Source: an uncultured Bacilli bacterium (lineage in GTDB: Bacteria; Bacillota_I; Bacilli_A; RF39; UBA660). Taken from it: 64,000 bases of DNA. Below are positions 29,801 through 37,549 of the stretch, one piece after another. Position 1 is the stretch's first letter. Each line of letters opens with the position of its first letter. The DNA lies in the NCBI GenBank assembly GCA_947629445.1, contig CANRDU010000003.1:1-64000 (forward strand), given 5' to 3'. A program made the translations under genes and the position numbers. The notes beneath the pieces were generated by a model. It did not search any database. It worked only from the letters and a program-made list of their open reading frames with translations, and was not told the origin of the DNA.

Positions 29801-31618
29801 AAATTTGATAAGAAATATGAGAATATTACTATTCAAATGCCAGGTAACAATACTGTATCTACATACCAAAATTTTGATACAGAAACAGAAATTGGAGCAT
29901 TCCTTGCTGTTCATCCAGAAAAAACAGATAAAACAGCCAAAATTACTGTTGATTTAGATGGCAATGGAAATGTATATGAACCATTTGAGATTACATTTGA
30001 TTATAGTGGGGTTCAATTTGTTGCTGAATTGGATGCTAAATTAGATGATGCAACATTAGAAAGTTTAAAATCATTTGTAGATGGATTTAAAGGTAATAAT
30101 GAGGACTTTGCTATAGAAGGGACTAAACTTACCGGTTCCGTTACAAAAAGTGAAACTTATTTTAACGGAAAGGATAACGAACAAGTACAAGGATATTTCA
30201 TTGGCTTTGTTCTTCACATTCCAGGACTTACTCAAGAGAGTAAGGTAACAGTTGGAAATACAACAATGGAACCTTACGATACAACAGATGATAAAGATCC
30301 TGGATATGCTATTGTATTCCAATTAAAAGAGGAAGGTCCTAAGACTTTTACAATTACTATTGATTTAGATGGTGATGGAAAAGAACCTACTGTTTATACG
30401 TACGATTATAGCGATTTACAGTTTAAAACAGAACAAACAGTAGCTAATTTTGCTTCTACTTCAACTACTACTCCTAATGCTTCTTATTCTATTAGTGAAA
30501 CTGGCCAAATTAGTGGGGTAGTACGAGAAGCTGCTGATGATAATAAGTATCATTTTAATGTAACGATTGCCCCACAAAATGTTTCTGAAAAAACAGTTGT
30601 AGAAGTAACTGATCCTAAGAATAATGTAACTACTTATTCTTATCAAGATGGAGTTTTTGTTGCTAATTCTGCTATGAATGTTAGAAAAGTTTCTAGACGC
30701 CGTTCTCAACTATTAACGATTTCAAATCCTACGTTAACATTAGATTTAGAAGCTTTAGTAGATGTAGAGAATCGTGTATATAAGATTACTATTGATGCAG
30801 ATGGTGATGGAGAGTTATACGATCCAATTACTTATGATATTGATTATTCTGAATTGAAATTAGGAGATATCGAGAATGTCACGAAAGCTTTTGAAAAGAC
30901 AGCAGAATTAAAAAAAGTAAAACTAGAAAGTAAGAGTTCAACAAATGCTTATGATCGTTATACAAGATATTATGATAAGGATGCTAATAAAAGATGGTCA
31001 ATTGGAGATAATGGTGAAGAATCTTATACTTATAGTTTAGTTGGCGCACCATATATACCATATAAAGAATATAATGCTTTAGATCGTCATGATCAACCAA
31101 AGTATTATGTAGATAATTTCCACAAAGTAAGTCAAGATGCTGAGTGGCAATATCATGCGACATTGTATTCTGGTATGGGTATTCCAGGGTTATCTCTTTT
31201 AAATAATGTTACAACAGTAGTATCTGTAGAAGAGAAACCGGTTGATGCTCCTGAAGGGTATGTTTACTATGATGTTATCCTTGATAAAGATACTGTTAAT
31301 GAATGGTTAAAGAATAATTATGGTTCTACGCCAGAAAATGTAAGAACAGTAGATAGTAATCAGACGGTTCATATTGCTGTTGATGAAGATGGCATTATTC
31401 GTTCTATTAAGGCACATTGGAAAGAGGATAACGGTCAAGAGAGAGATATCAATGTTGAAATTACAGATATGGCAGAGCAAGAAATAGAGTGGCCAGATAC
31501 AGGACGTGATAATGACTACTGGTTAAACGTTTGGGCTGAAAAGCATTTAGGACTTAATGGTTTTAAAACCGTAGAAGAAGCTGTTGCCTATCGTAAAGCT
31601 TACTGGAGTCAAGATTAG
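26855..31618 (+). CDS. Very large secreted repeat protein with about eight D-x-DG(D/N)G-containing repeats
   Basis: Signal peptide (WFVFAILGFLASTISVHA); recurring (T/V)xDxDGxGxxYxPxxYxxDYSxxxF every about 410-500 nt. Confidence 0.8.
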   Translation: MKNKIGKWFVFAILGFLASTISVHALSYDITDPNSFSAMMDKYDSTTQSIYVIGSYVFTTKHTLTTQDMMLAALSIDLTDAEGDRIKDSEAYNKMTIFKLERDYDEETDEPTGTWTVVNNYVGSDSLKENKLVDVTYVDYEKVQGESSLSVTFDASQDMIDDLTPWGYHVVLENQKNITVTPSEEDPTVVKLGGKVYYLPEIDNWEEDKQTGYYLAFEVKIPEEYKGKAQWWLSEDNKLTHDGRNYAVYSLSKDASEKSFEVWVDFDGDGEEYEATSYVFDYSDIEFVAQASKAKISASTTDSEVLNVYKDALHIFPEDFVTITNDNKITGDIHYNPDVAVDPTKDSKTNYYIPVIVEIDKEYAGKATITTTNNGEPKSTTFQASADNADKNMMALLFTVSKTDTDKTFTITIDLDGAEGNFEPVDYVFDYTDANFLEVPTASVSAEGATENQAKYASIIEEQFNFEGNQKTLTVDVKDNKVTLTGELVNKSYPFNGKSNEDVDGYYFQYVIEISGDAKDSSITIPAEPGEAKVIKYADYDFKDENGKSGIVVLHKLNETKEDKTFTVTVDLDGDGDADETYTFDYSQVVLGEESKVTVVSESSKIPAGDKTSYEEWGFPGTGYDLITIKDNVISGTIPYVEHISTDAFTGVDVTGNYMVYAIELPEGSNTDGKAEIKLSCTTGTNCQGGWKIEPITGETVSVLHSVKRDEDGNLKDIVAYVDLDGFENNEISSMAADVDAIYLPYEIRLTFAEDVVVQEKSSVEVSTDLTEAQVKELTDAYGYTENKEKLTVTEETHATDNLPVFKYSGTIDEQVVNANSGYADLEAGFFGLVITPKTIIPNKTTVTIDKASNKGEGSKMITFKDNEPLVLLRQVTEDEEIKITVDIDGNEDAYLPYSFYINYEGVTVNKVSHVSVPNTMDAEVSKNLKSVFNFETPASQDVTVTYDADTKTIKVTGKVARNTEVKNMGENPSGYYVPFSLKFDKKYENITIQMPGNNTVSTYQNFDTETEIGAFLAVHPEKTDKTAKITVDLDGNGNVYEPFEITFDYSGVQFVAELDAKLDDATLESLKSFVDGFKGNNEDFAIEGTKLTGSVTKSETYFNGKDNEQVQGYFIGFVLHIPGLTQESKVTVGNTTMEPYDTTDDKDPGYAIVFQLKEEGPKTFTITIDLDGDGKEPTVYTYDYSDLQFKTEQTVANFASTSTTTPNASYSISETGQISGVVREAADDNKYHFNVTIAPQNVSEKTVVEVTDPKNNVTTYSYQDGVFVANSAMNVRKVSRRRSQLLTISNPTLTLDLEALVDVENRVYKITIDADGDGELYDPITYDIDYSELKLGDIENVTKAFEKTAELKKVKLESKSSTNAYDRYTRYYDKDANKRWSIGDNGEESYTYSLVGAPYIPYKEYNALDRHDQPKYYVDNFHKVSQDAEWQYHATLYSGMGIPGLSLLNNVTTVVSVEEKPVDAPEGYVYYDVILDKDTVNEWLKNNYGSTPENVRTVDSNQTVHIAVDEDGIIRSIKAHWKEDNGQERDINVEITDMAEQEIEWPDTGRDNDYWLNVWAEKHLGLNGFKTVEEAVAYRKAYWSQD

Positions 31619-31644
31619 AAAGAGGATTTATTCCTCTTTTTCTT
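31619..31644 (+). terminator. Intrinsic terminator
   Basis: AAAGAGGA-tttat-TCCTCTTT + T-run. Confidence 0.8.
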
Positions 31645-31693
31645 TGCTTTTTTAAGGTTTTATGATATTATGAAATAGTCAGGACGTGAGATT

Positions 31694-33283
31694 ATGTTAA
31701 TGGTTGAAAATTTGGGATTACGTTACGGAAAAAGAATTTTATTTGAAAATGTTAATTTAAAATTTGAAAATAATAATTGTTATGGTCTTATCGGAGCTAA
31801 TGGGGCAGGTAAGACAACTTTCCTTAAAATTCTTAGTGGTGAAGTAGAATCAACTAGCGGAAAAGTTATGATAGGTAAAGGGGAGCGAATGTCTGTTTTA
31901 GTACAAAACCATAATGCTTATGATGACTATAATGTGCTTGATACGGTTATCATGGGGGATCAAGAACTTTATGATATTAAAACAGAAAAAGAAGAACTTT
32001 ATATGAAAGAGGATTTTACGAATGAAGATGGAATTCGTGCTGGTATTTTAGAGGATTTATTTTTAAAGAAAAATGGTTGGCAAGCAGAAGCAGATGCGGC
32101 TATTTTACTGGATGGATTAGGAATTCCTACTGCTCTTCAAACGAAAATGATGAGAGATTTGAAGGAATCTGATAAGGTTAAAGTTATGCTTGCACGGGCT
32201 TTATTTGGAGAACCGGATATTTTGCTATTGGATGAACCTACAAATGGACTGGATTTAGAGAGTAAAAGTTGGTTAGAAGAATTTTTAATTGATTTTAAAA
32301 ATACGGTAATTGTGATTTCCCATGATCGTTATTTTTTAAATAAAGTATGTACCCATATGGTGGATATTGATTACGAAAAAATGACGTTATTTGCAGGAAA
32401 TTATGATTTTTGGTATCAATCTAGTCAGTTAATTCAAAAACAAATGCGTGAATCTAATAAGAAAAAAGAAGAAAAAATTGCGGAACTTCAAGATTTCATT
32501 CGAAGATTTAGTGCGAATGCATCTAAGTCAAAACAGGCTACTTCTCGTAAGAAATCCCTTGAAAAGATTGTACTGGAGGATATTAAACCATCCAGTAGAA
32601 GGTATCCTTTTATCCAATTTGAACCAGAAAGATATTTAGGAAAAGAGGTTATTCATCTAGAGAAAGTATCAAAAGTAATCGATGGTGTCGAAGTGTTAAA
32701 GAATGTGAGAATTACGTTAAAGCCTGGAGATAAGATTGCTTTGTTAGGGACAAATGAAGCAGGAAAAACTGCACTTTTAGAGATAATAGGGGGAATAATG
32801 GAACCAGATACTGGTACTGTGAAATTTGGAACGACCGTCATTTGTTCTTATTATCCAAAAAAGAATGATGAATACTTTAATCAAGATAAAAATATGGTAG
32901 AGTGGTTGCGAGAATATTCTAGTGTTAAAGAGGATGCATTTGTAAGAGGATTCTTAGGAAGAATGTTATTTAGTGGTGAAGAAGCTTTAAAAAAGGTCAA
33001 TGTTTTATCGGGAGGAGAAAAGGTACGTTGCATGTTATCGAAAATGATGTTAGAACATGGTAACGTTCTATTATTAGATGAACCTACTAATCACCTAGAT
33101 ATGGAGGCAATTACGGCTTTAGATGAAGGGTTAATGAATTTTAAAGGTTGTATTGTTTTTGCAACCTATGACCAGCATATTATTGAAAATATTGCAACCA
33201 GAATTATTGATATTCACGAAGATGGAACTATTACGGATAAAGAAATGACTTATGAGGAATATATAAAGCGCTATGGAGAATAA
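31694..33283 (+). CDS. ABC-F family ATP-binding protein
   Basis: Two ABC domains (GANGAGKTT; NVLSGGEKVRCMLSKMML...DEPTNHLD), interdomain linker, no TM. Confidence 0.92.
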   Translation: MLMVENLGLRYGKRILFENVNLKFENNNCYGLIGANGAGKTTFLKILSGEVESTSGKVMIGKGERMSVLVQNHNAYDDYNVLDTVIMGDQELYDIKTEKEELYMKEDFTNEDGIRAGILEDLFLKKNGWQAEADAAILLDGLGIPTALQTKMMRDLKESDKVKVMLARALFGEPDILLLDEPTNGLDLESKSWLEEFLIDFKNTVIVISHDRYFLNKVCTHMVDIDYEKMTLFAGNYDFWYQSSQLIQKQMRESNKKKEEKIAELQDFIRRFSANASKSKQATSRKKSLEKIVLEDIKPSSRRYPFIQFEPERYLGKEVIHLEKVSKVIDGVEVLKNVRITLKPGDKIALLGTNEAGKTALLEIIGGIMEPDTGTVKFGTTVICSYYPKKNDEYFNQDKNMVEWLREYSSVKEDAFVRGFLGRMLFSGEEALKKVNVLSGGEKVRCMLSKMMLEHGNVLLLDEPTNHLDMEAITALDEGLMNFKGCIVFATYDQHIIENIATRIIDIHEDGTITDKEMTYEEYIKRYGE

Positions 33284-33965
33284 ATTTTTTCTAGAGAATA
33301 TGGTGGAAAAGTTGGAGAAGGGGAAAAATAGTTTTTTTCTAGATCCAAAAGAACAAAAACAAGTAGCTAGTCTTTTAAAAAAGAAAGGAATTTCTTATTC
33401 TATTTATGAGCCATATCCTGGAGCAGAAAAGGTACTCTTCTATGAGGGCAAGTTTCCTGATATTGAGTTATTAGAAATTGTTTCTAAAATACCTTTAGAA
33501 CATCGCTCTATTTTAGGGGTTTTGTTTGCTCACCATATTCTCCCTTATTTTTATAGTGATATTATGATTACAGATACTTGTTACTTGGTAGTTTTAAAAC
33601 CTATTGCCATTTATTTACAAGATCACGTTCATGAAATTGGAAAAAATCCTGTACAAATTGTAAAAAGAAATTTGAAGTTATTAACACGTTTTGAACCTCA
33701 GTTTGATACTCTGATTCTCCATGTTTCAAGTCTTCGAATAGATACGATTATGGCGAAAATTATGTCGGTGAGTAGAACGAAAGTAGAAGAAAAACTAAAG
33801 GATAAAGAGGTCATGGTGAATTATCAAAATGTTACTAAAAAAGATATGCTGCTAAATTTGCAAGATGTTTTTTCTATTCGAGGATATGGTAAATATATCT
33901 TGAAGGATATCGTTTACCAAAATAAAAAAGGTCATATGGACCTTGAAATATTAAAATATAAATAA
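33273..33965 (+). CDS. YlmH-like RNA-binding protein with C-terminal S4 domain
   Basis: LHVSSLRIDTIMAKIMSVSRTKVEEKLKDKEVMVNYQ S4 motif; YlmH-like N-terminal region. Confidence 0.8.
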   Translation: MENKFFLENMVEKLEKGKNSFFLDPKEQKQVASLLKKKGISYSIYEPYPGAEKVLFYEGKFPDIELLEIVSKIPLEHRSILGVLFAHHILPYFYSDIMITDTCYLVVLKPIAIYLQDHVHEIGKNPVQIVKRNLKLLTRFEPQFDTLILHVSSLRIDTIMAKIMSVSRTKVEEKLKDKEVMVNYQNVTKKDMLLNLQDVFSIRGYGKYILKDIVYQNKKGHMDLEILKYK

Positions 33966-33967
33966 AA

Positions 33968-33998
33968 AGCCATATAGAATTTCTATATGGCTATTTTT
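33968..33998. terminator. Bidirectional terminator
   Basis: AGCCATATAGAA-T-TTCTATATGGCT with T-runs on both strands. Confidence 0.8.
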
Positions 33999-33999
33999 A

Positions 34000-34131
34000 T
34001 TAAGATGTTACTTCTTCTGTTTGTTCGATACCGATATGATGTTCTTCTTCAGGACCAAAAATATCATAGATGAAGAAAGAACAAATGCAAGCTACTACGA
34101 ATAATAAGATATATTTTAAAGCACCTTTCAT
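34000..34131 (-). CDS. 43-aa small membrane protein
   Basis: MKGALKYILLFVVACICSFFIYDIFGPEEEHHIGIEQTEEVTS, RBS GGAGG 7 nt upstream of ATG; below the ORF-track length cut-off. Confidence 0.6.
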   Translation of the reverse strand: MKGALKYILLFVVACICSFFIYDIFGPEEEHHIGIEQTEEVTS

Positions 34132-34140
34132 AAGTACCTC

Positions 34141-34689
34141 CTATATTAAGCGAATTTCTTGTTCCGTGTAAAAAGGATGATTAGGATCAATTCTATCATA
34201 GAATAAAATGCCATCTAAATGATCAATTTCATGTTGGAAGGCAATGGATAATTCTTCACGTGCTCTGATACGAATTTTGTTACCTTCTGTATCATATCCT
34301 TCTACAGTTACTCTTGCGTATCTTTTGATATGACCTTCTACTTCGCGGTTGACACTAAGACAGCCTTCACCTTCTTCAGCCGCAATCATTTCATCGGAAT
34401 AACTAATGATTTTAGGATTTACAACGACATAATTATTAAATTTTCCTTCGGTATATTCATGAACGATAATAATGATTCTTTTTGCAATACCAATTTGTGG
34501 GAAAGCTAGTCCCATTCCTGGTCGTAAATCATATTTTTTTTCGTATTCTTCAATTTGACTGTAGGTTAATTCTTGGATGGCTCTTTCGATATAATCTTTA
34601 TATTCCTGTGGAAGGGGAAATGTTGCCTCTTCACTTTTTTGATGTAGAATTTTTTCTTTTTCATCTAATATATTTAATTTTTTAAACAT
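34141..34689 (-). CDS. def: Peptide deformylase
   Basis: GLAFPQIG, EGCLSV, QHEIDHLDG; start at MFKKLNI. Confidence 0.94.
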   Translation of the reverse strand: MFKKLNILDEKEKILHQKSEEATFPLPQEYKDYIERAIQELTYSQIEEYEKKYDLRPGMGLAFPQIGIAKRIIIIVHEYTEGKFNNYVVVNPKIISYSDEMIAAEEGEGCLSVNREVEGHIKRYARVTVEGYDTEGNKIRIRAREELSIAFQHEIDHLDGILFYDRIDPNHPFYTEQEIRLI

Positions 34690-34761
34690 AATTTCACTTC
34701 CAAGCAACACCATTATAACAGATAACTATCTAAAAATCAAAAGAAAAAGAAGGAAGTCCTT

Positions 34762-34962
34762 CTATCTTCTTGAACCAGAATTATTATTATATCCACCATC
34801 AAAAGCACGAGCGCCTATGATGATTACTAAAAGAATAAATAATACTAAAAGAATCGCTGCACCATATCCAGCTCCGTAGTAACCATTGTTGTTATTGTTG
34901 CAGCATCCACCTTGAGCACCAGGATATCCACCATATCCTTGGTATCCACCATAGTAATACAT
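34762..34962 (-). CDS. YjcZ-like small Gly/Tyr-rich (sporulation-associated family) membrane protein
   Basis: GYGGYPGAQGG...GYGAAILLVLFILLVIIIGA. Confidence 0.55.
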   Translation of the reverse strand: MYYYGGYQGYGGYPGAQGGCCNNNNNGYYGAGYGAAILLVLFILLVIIIGARAFDGGYNNNSGSRR

Positions 34963-35109
34963 ATAAACCTCCTAACTATTCAATATATCATATTGCAAAA
35001 AAATATGTTTGTTCATGACAATTAACTAGGAAAAAGTGATATAAAACGTTTGTCAAACATGGGATAATATGATATTATAGTATATGTAGTACAGTAGAGA
35101 AGGTGACTT

Positions 35110-36273
35110 ATGTTAAAAGCAATTAAACAGAGATTCTCTGACATGGATAAAGTATTGTTACTCATTGTTTTAGGCTTTTGTATTTTTGGCCTTTTCAATA
35201 TTGTAACTGCTTCTTCTAGAGAAGCAGTAGTGGGTGTTGACAAATCTGTTTACTTTTATTTTTATCGTCAACTCATTGTATTAATTGCAGGATTGGTTGC
35301 CTTTTTAGTGTTAATTAATATTGATACGAAATATTATCATGGGTGGATTTTGTTACCGTTTGCAGCCCTGATTATTTTAAATATTGTCGCCATTATTCAT
35401 GGTAGGGTTACAAGAGGTGCTTTAAACTGGATTAGTATTGGTTCTTTCAGTTTACAGCCCAGTGAGTTTTCAAAACCAGTAATAGTGGCTATTTTAGCCC
35501 TGTATATTGAGGATTTTGGGAAAAGATTACATAATCCTAGAGTAAAGCATCAAAATATGATTTGGGCATTCTTTATTTTAGCGTTAATTATTCCAGCAAT
35601 CGTATTTTTCCAGAAGGATTTAGGAACGATGTTGATTCAGCTTTCCATCTTTGGTGTTATTTATTTATTGAGTCCGATTCTCTGGAAAGAAAAATTTAAA
35701 TATATTGGCATATTAGGTATTATTGTCGTCTTTTTTGGGTTATTAGTTTATGCGAAGCAAGGATCTATTTTATCAGAAGAACAGATAGAACGTTTTAATT
35801 ATTTAAATCCTTGTTCTCCAGAAAAGTTTGCAGGGAAAGGATATCAAGTTTGTAATGCTTATATCGCTATTAATCTAGGTGGAGTGAATGGAGTAGGAAT
35901 TGGCAAGAGTACTCAAAAGTATTCTTATATTCCAGAAGCCCATACGGATATGGTATTTGCTATTTTTGCAGAAGAATATGGTTTAATAGCGGGACTATTT
36001 GTTTTATTTCTCTATGGCATTATTTTGTACCGCGTGTTGATGCTTTCTAGTAAAGCAAATACTATACGAGGAAAATATATGTGTTTAGGGATTGCTACTT
36101 ATTTCTTTGCTCATATTTTTATTAATTTAGGAGGAATGTTTGGACTTATTCCGTTAACGGGTGTTCCTCTTCCATTTTTATCGTATGCCGGTAGTTTTAC
36201 GATTTCGCTATTAGCTGCTTTTGGAATTGTAGAAAGAATTCATATTGAAACGAAACAAAGGACAAGTAGCTAG
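35110..36273 (+). CDS. SEDS-family peptidoglycan polymerase (FtsW/RodA/SpoVE)
   Basis: Polytopic, FQKDLGTMLIQLSIF, EEYGLIAGLFVLFLY, TGVPLPFLSYAGSF. Confidence 0.93.
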   Translation: MLKAIKQRFSDMDKVLLLIVLGFCIFGLFNIVTASSREAVVGVDKSVYFYFYRQLIVLIAGLVAFLVLINIDTKYYHGWILLPFAALIILNIVAIIHGRVTRGALNWISIGSFSLQPSEFSKPVIVAILALYIEDFGKRLHNPRVKHQNMIWAFFILALIIPAIVFFQKDLGTMLIQLSIFGVIYLLSPILWKEKFKYIGILGIIVVFFGLLVYAKQGSILSEEQIERFNYLNPCSPEKFAGKGYQVCNAYIAINLGGVNGVGIGKSTQKYSYIPEAHTDMVFAIFAEEYGLIAGLFVLFLYGIILYRVLMLSSKANTIRGKYMCLGIATYFFAHIFINLGGMFGLIPLTGVPLPFLSYAGSFTISLLAAFGIVERIHIETKQRTSS

Positions 36274-36284
36274 GGGGATTTTAT

Positions 36285-37076
36285 ATGCAAGAACAACTAA
36301 AAATATTGGAACAGGCTATTATCGATTCACAGGATATGGATGTGAAAGCAGAATGTAAATATTTAGAACCTTTATTTGCAGAGGTTTATGAGGAAACTAG
36401 AAAAGAAAATTTTGATGATCTTTCTGCTTTATTAAAATTATCACAATTAGAAAATAAATTATCACGAAGAATTTTACCAGTATGGCCCAAATTAGAGCCT
36501 CCCATCGAACGAGATTCCGATGAGGCTTTGTTACAAATGCTTGTGTATTATACAAGGAAGAAAGCAGAAGATTTGTACCACTGTAATATCAAAGAGGATA
36601 GTTTACGGACAAGAAGTAAGGATTTTTCTCAGTTGCTTTCAAGTATTGCAAAGGGGTTAGAGGTTCCTGCTTGTATTTTAGATATGGCTTCTATTTTTCA
36701 CTTACCAGTTCCTCATTATGTCGTTCTTGCTTATGTAAATGGTTTCTATTTACTAGATATTACTTACCAAGAATTCTTTTTAATGGGGTATAATTTTCCT
36801 ACTCGTTATTATGAGTTTTCTCCTTATAATCGTATTTGTGAGGTAGGGGGAAGAATGTTAGGAGAAAGAGTGAAAAGCGCTACTCTCATGATTGAGGATG
36901 GCTATTTACCAGTTTCTAGTACACATTTTAAAAATTACTGTGATGCGTATGCAGAGTTTGGATCAATGGATAAATGCCAGGATGAAAAAGAGTATTTTCA
37001 AAAATTGTTAGAACCTATTCAAGGTAGTAGTGATAAAACGGATAGAATATTACTTTCTAAGGTAGATAAGAAATAG
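36285..37076 (+). CDS. Conserved hypothetical protein
   Basis: Complete ORF with RBS-like GGGG; family not recognised. Confidence 0.6.
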   Translation: MQEQLKILEQAIIDSQDMDVKAECKYLEPLFAEVYEETRKENFDDLSALLKLSQLENKLSRRILPVWPKLEPPIERDSDEALLQMLVYYTRKKAEDLYHCNIKEDSLRTRSKDFSQLLSSIAKGLEVPACILDMASIFHLPVPHYVVLAYVNGFYLLDITYQEFFLMGYNFPTRYYEFSPYNRICEVGGRMLGERVKSATLMIEDGYLPVSSTHFKNYCDAYAEFGSMDKCQDEKEYFQKLLEPIQGSSDKTDRILLSKVDKK

Positions 37077-37111
37077 AAATGTGTAAATTGAAAGGGTATG
37101 TACAATTTTAC

Positions 37112-37140
37112 TTGCACTTTCTTTCAAAATGTTGTATATT
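37112..37140 (+). promoter_or_regulatory. rpsO promoter
   Basis: TTGCAC, 17 nt, TATATT. Confidence 0.6.
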
Positions 37141-37146
37141 ATATTC

Positions 37147-37218
37147 GTACTTGTTCTTGGATGCGAGAGTCTCCGACTCCACCTAGGAAGAAGCGAATAT
37201 TTGAAAGGAGAATAGATT
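37147..37218 (+). promoter_or_regulatory. rpsO 5' leader, candidate S15 autoregulatory structure
   Basis: TTCTTGG (37154-37160) with AAGAA (37188-37192) and CC; inner GAGTC-tcc-GACTC. Confidence 0.45.
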
Positions 37219-37488
37219 ATGGCTTTAACAAAAGAAAAGAAAGCTGAGTTAGTTGCAAAATATGGTAAAGATGCAAATGATACTGGTTCTATTGAAGTAC
37301 AAATTGCTATCCTTACAGAAGAAATTAATGCACTCACGGAGCACTTTAAAGAACATAAAGGTGACCATCATTCTAAAAGAGGACTTCTTAGAAAAGTTGG
37401 TCAAAGAAGAAGCTTACTTAACTATTTAATTAAGAACGATGTTACAAGATATCGTGCGATTGTTAAAGAGTTAGGATTAAGAAAGTAA
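37219..37488 (+). CDS. rpsO: 30S ribosomal protein S15
   Basis: [37 protein letters not shown]. Confidence 0.97.
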   Translation: MALTKEKKAELVAKYGKDANDTGSIEVQIAILTEEINALTEHFKEHKGDHHSKRGLLRKVGQRRSLLNYLIKNDVTRYRAIVKELGLRK

Positions 37489-37505
37489 CAATTTAAGGAA
37501 AAAAC

Positions 37506-37535
37506 AAAGACACTCTTTTTTGAGTGTCTTTCTAA
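37506..37535 (+). terminator. rpsO-pnp intergenic hairpin
   Basis: AAAGACACTC-tttttt-GAGTGTCTTT, 10-bp perfect stem. Confidence 0.7.
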
Positions 37536-37549
37536 TAGATGGAGGAAGT

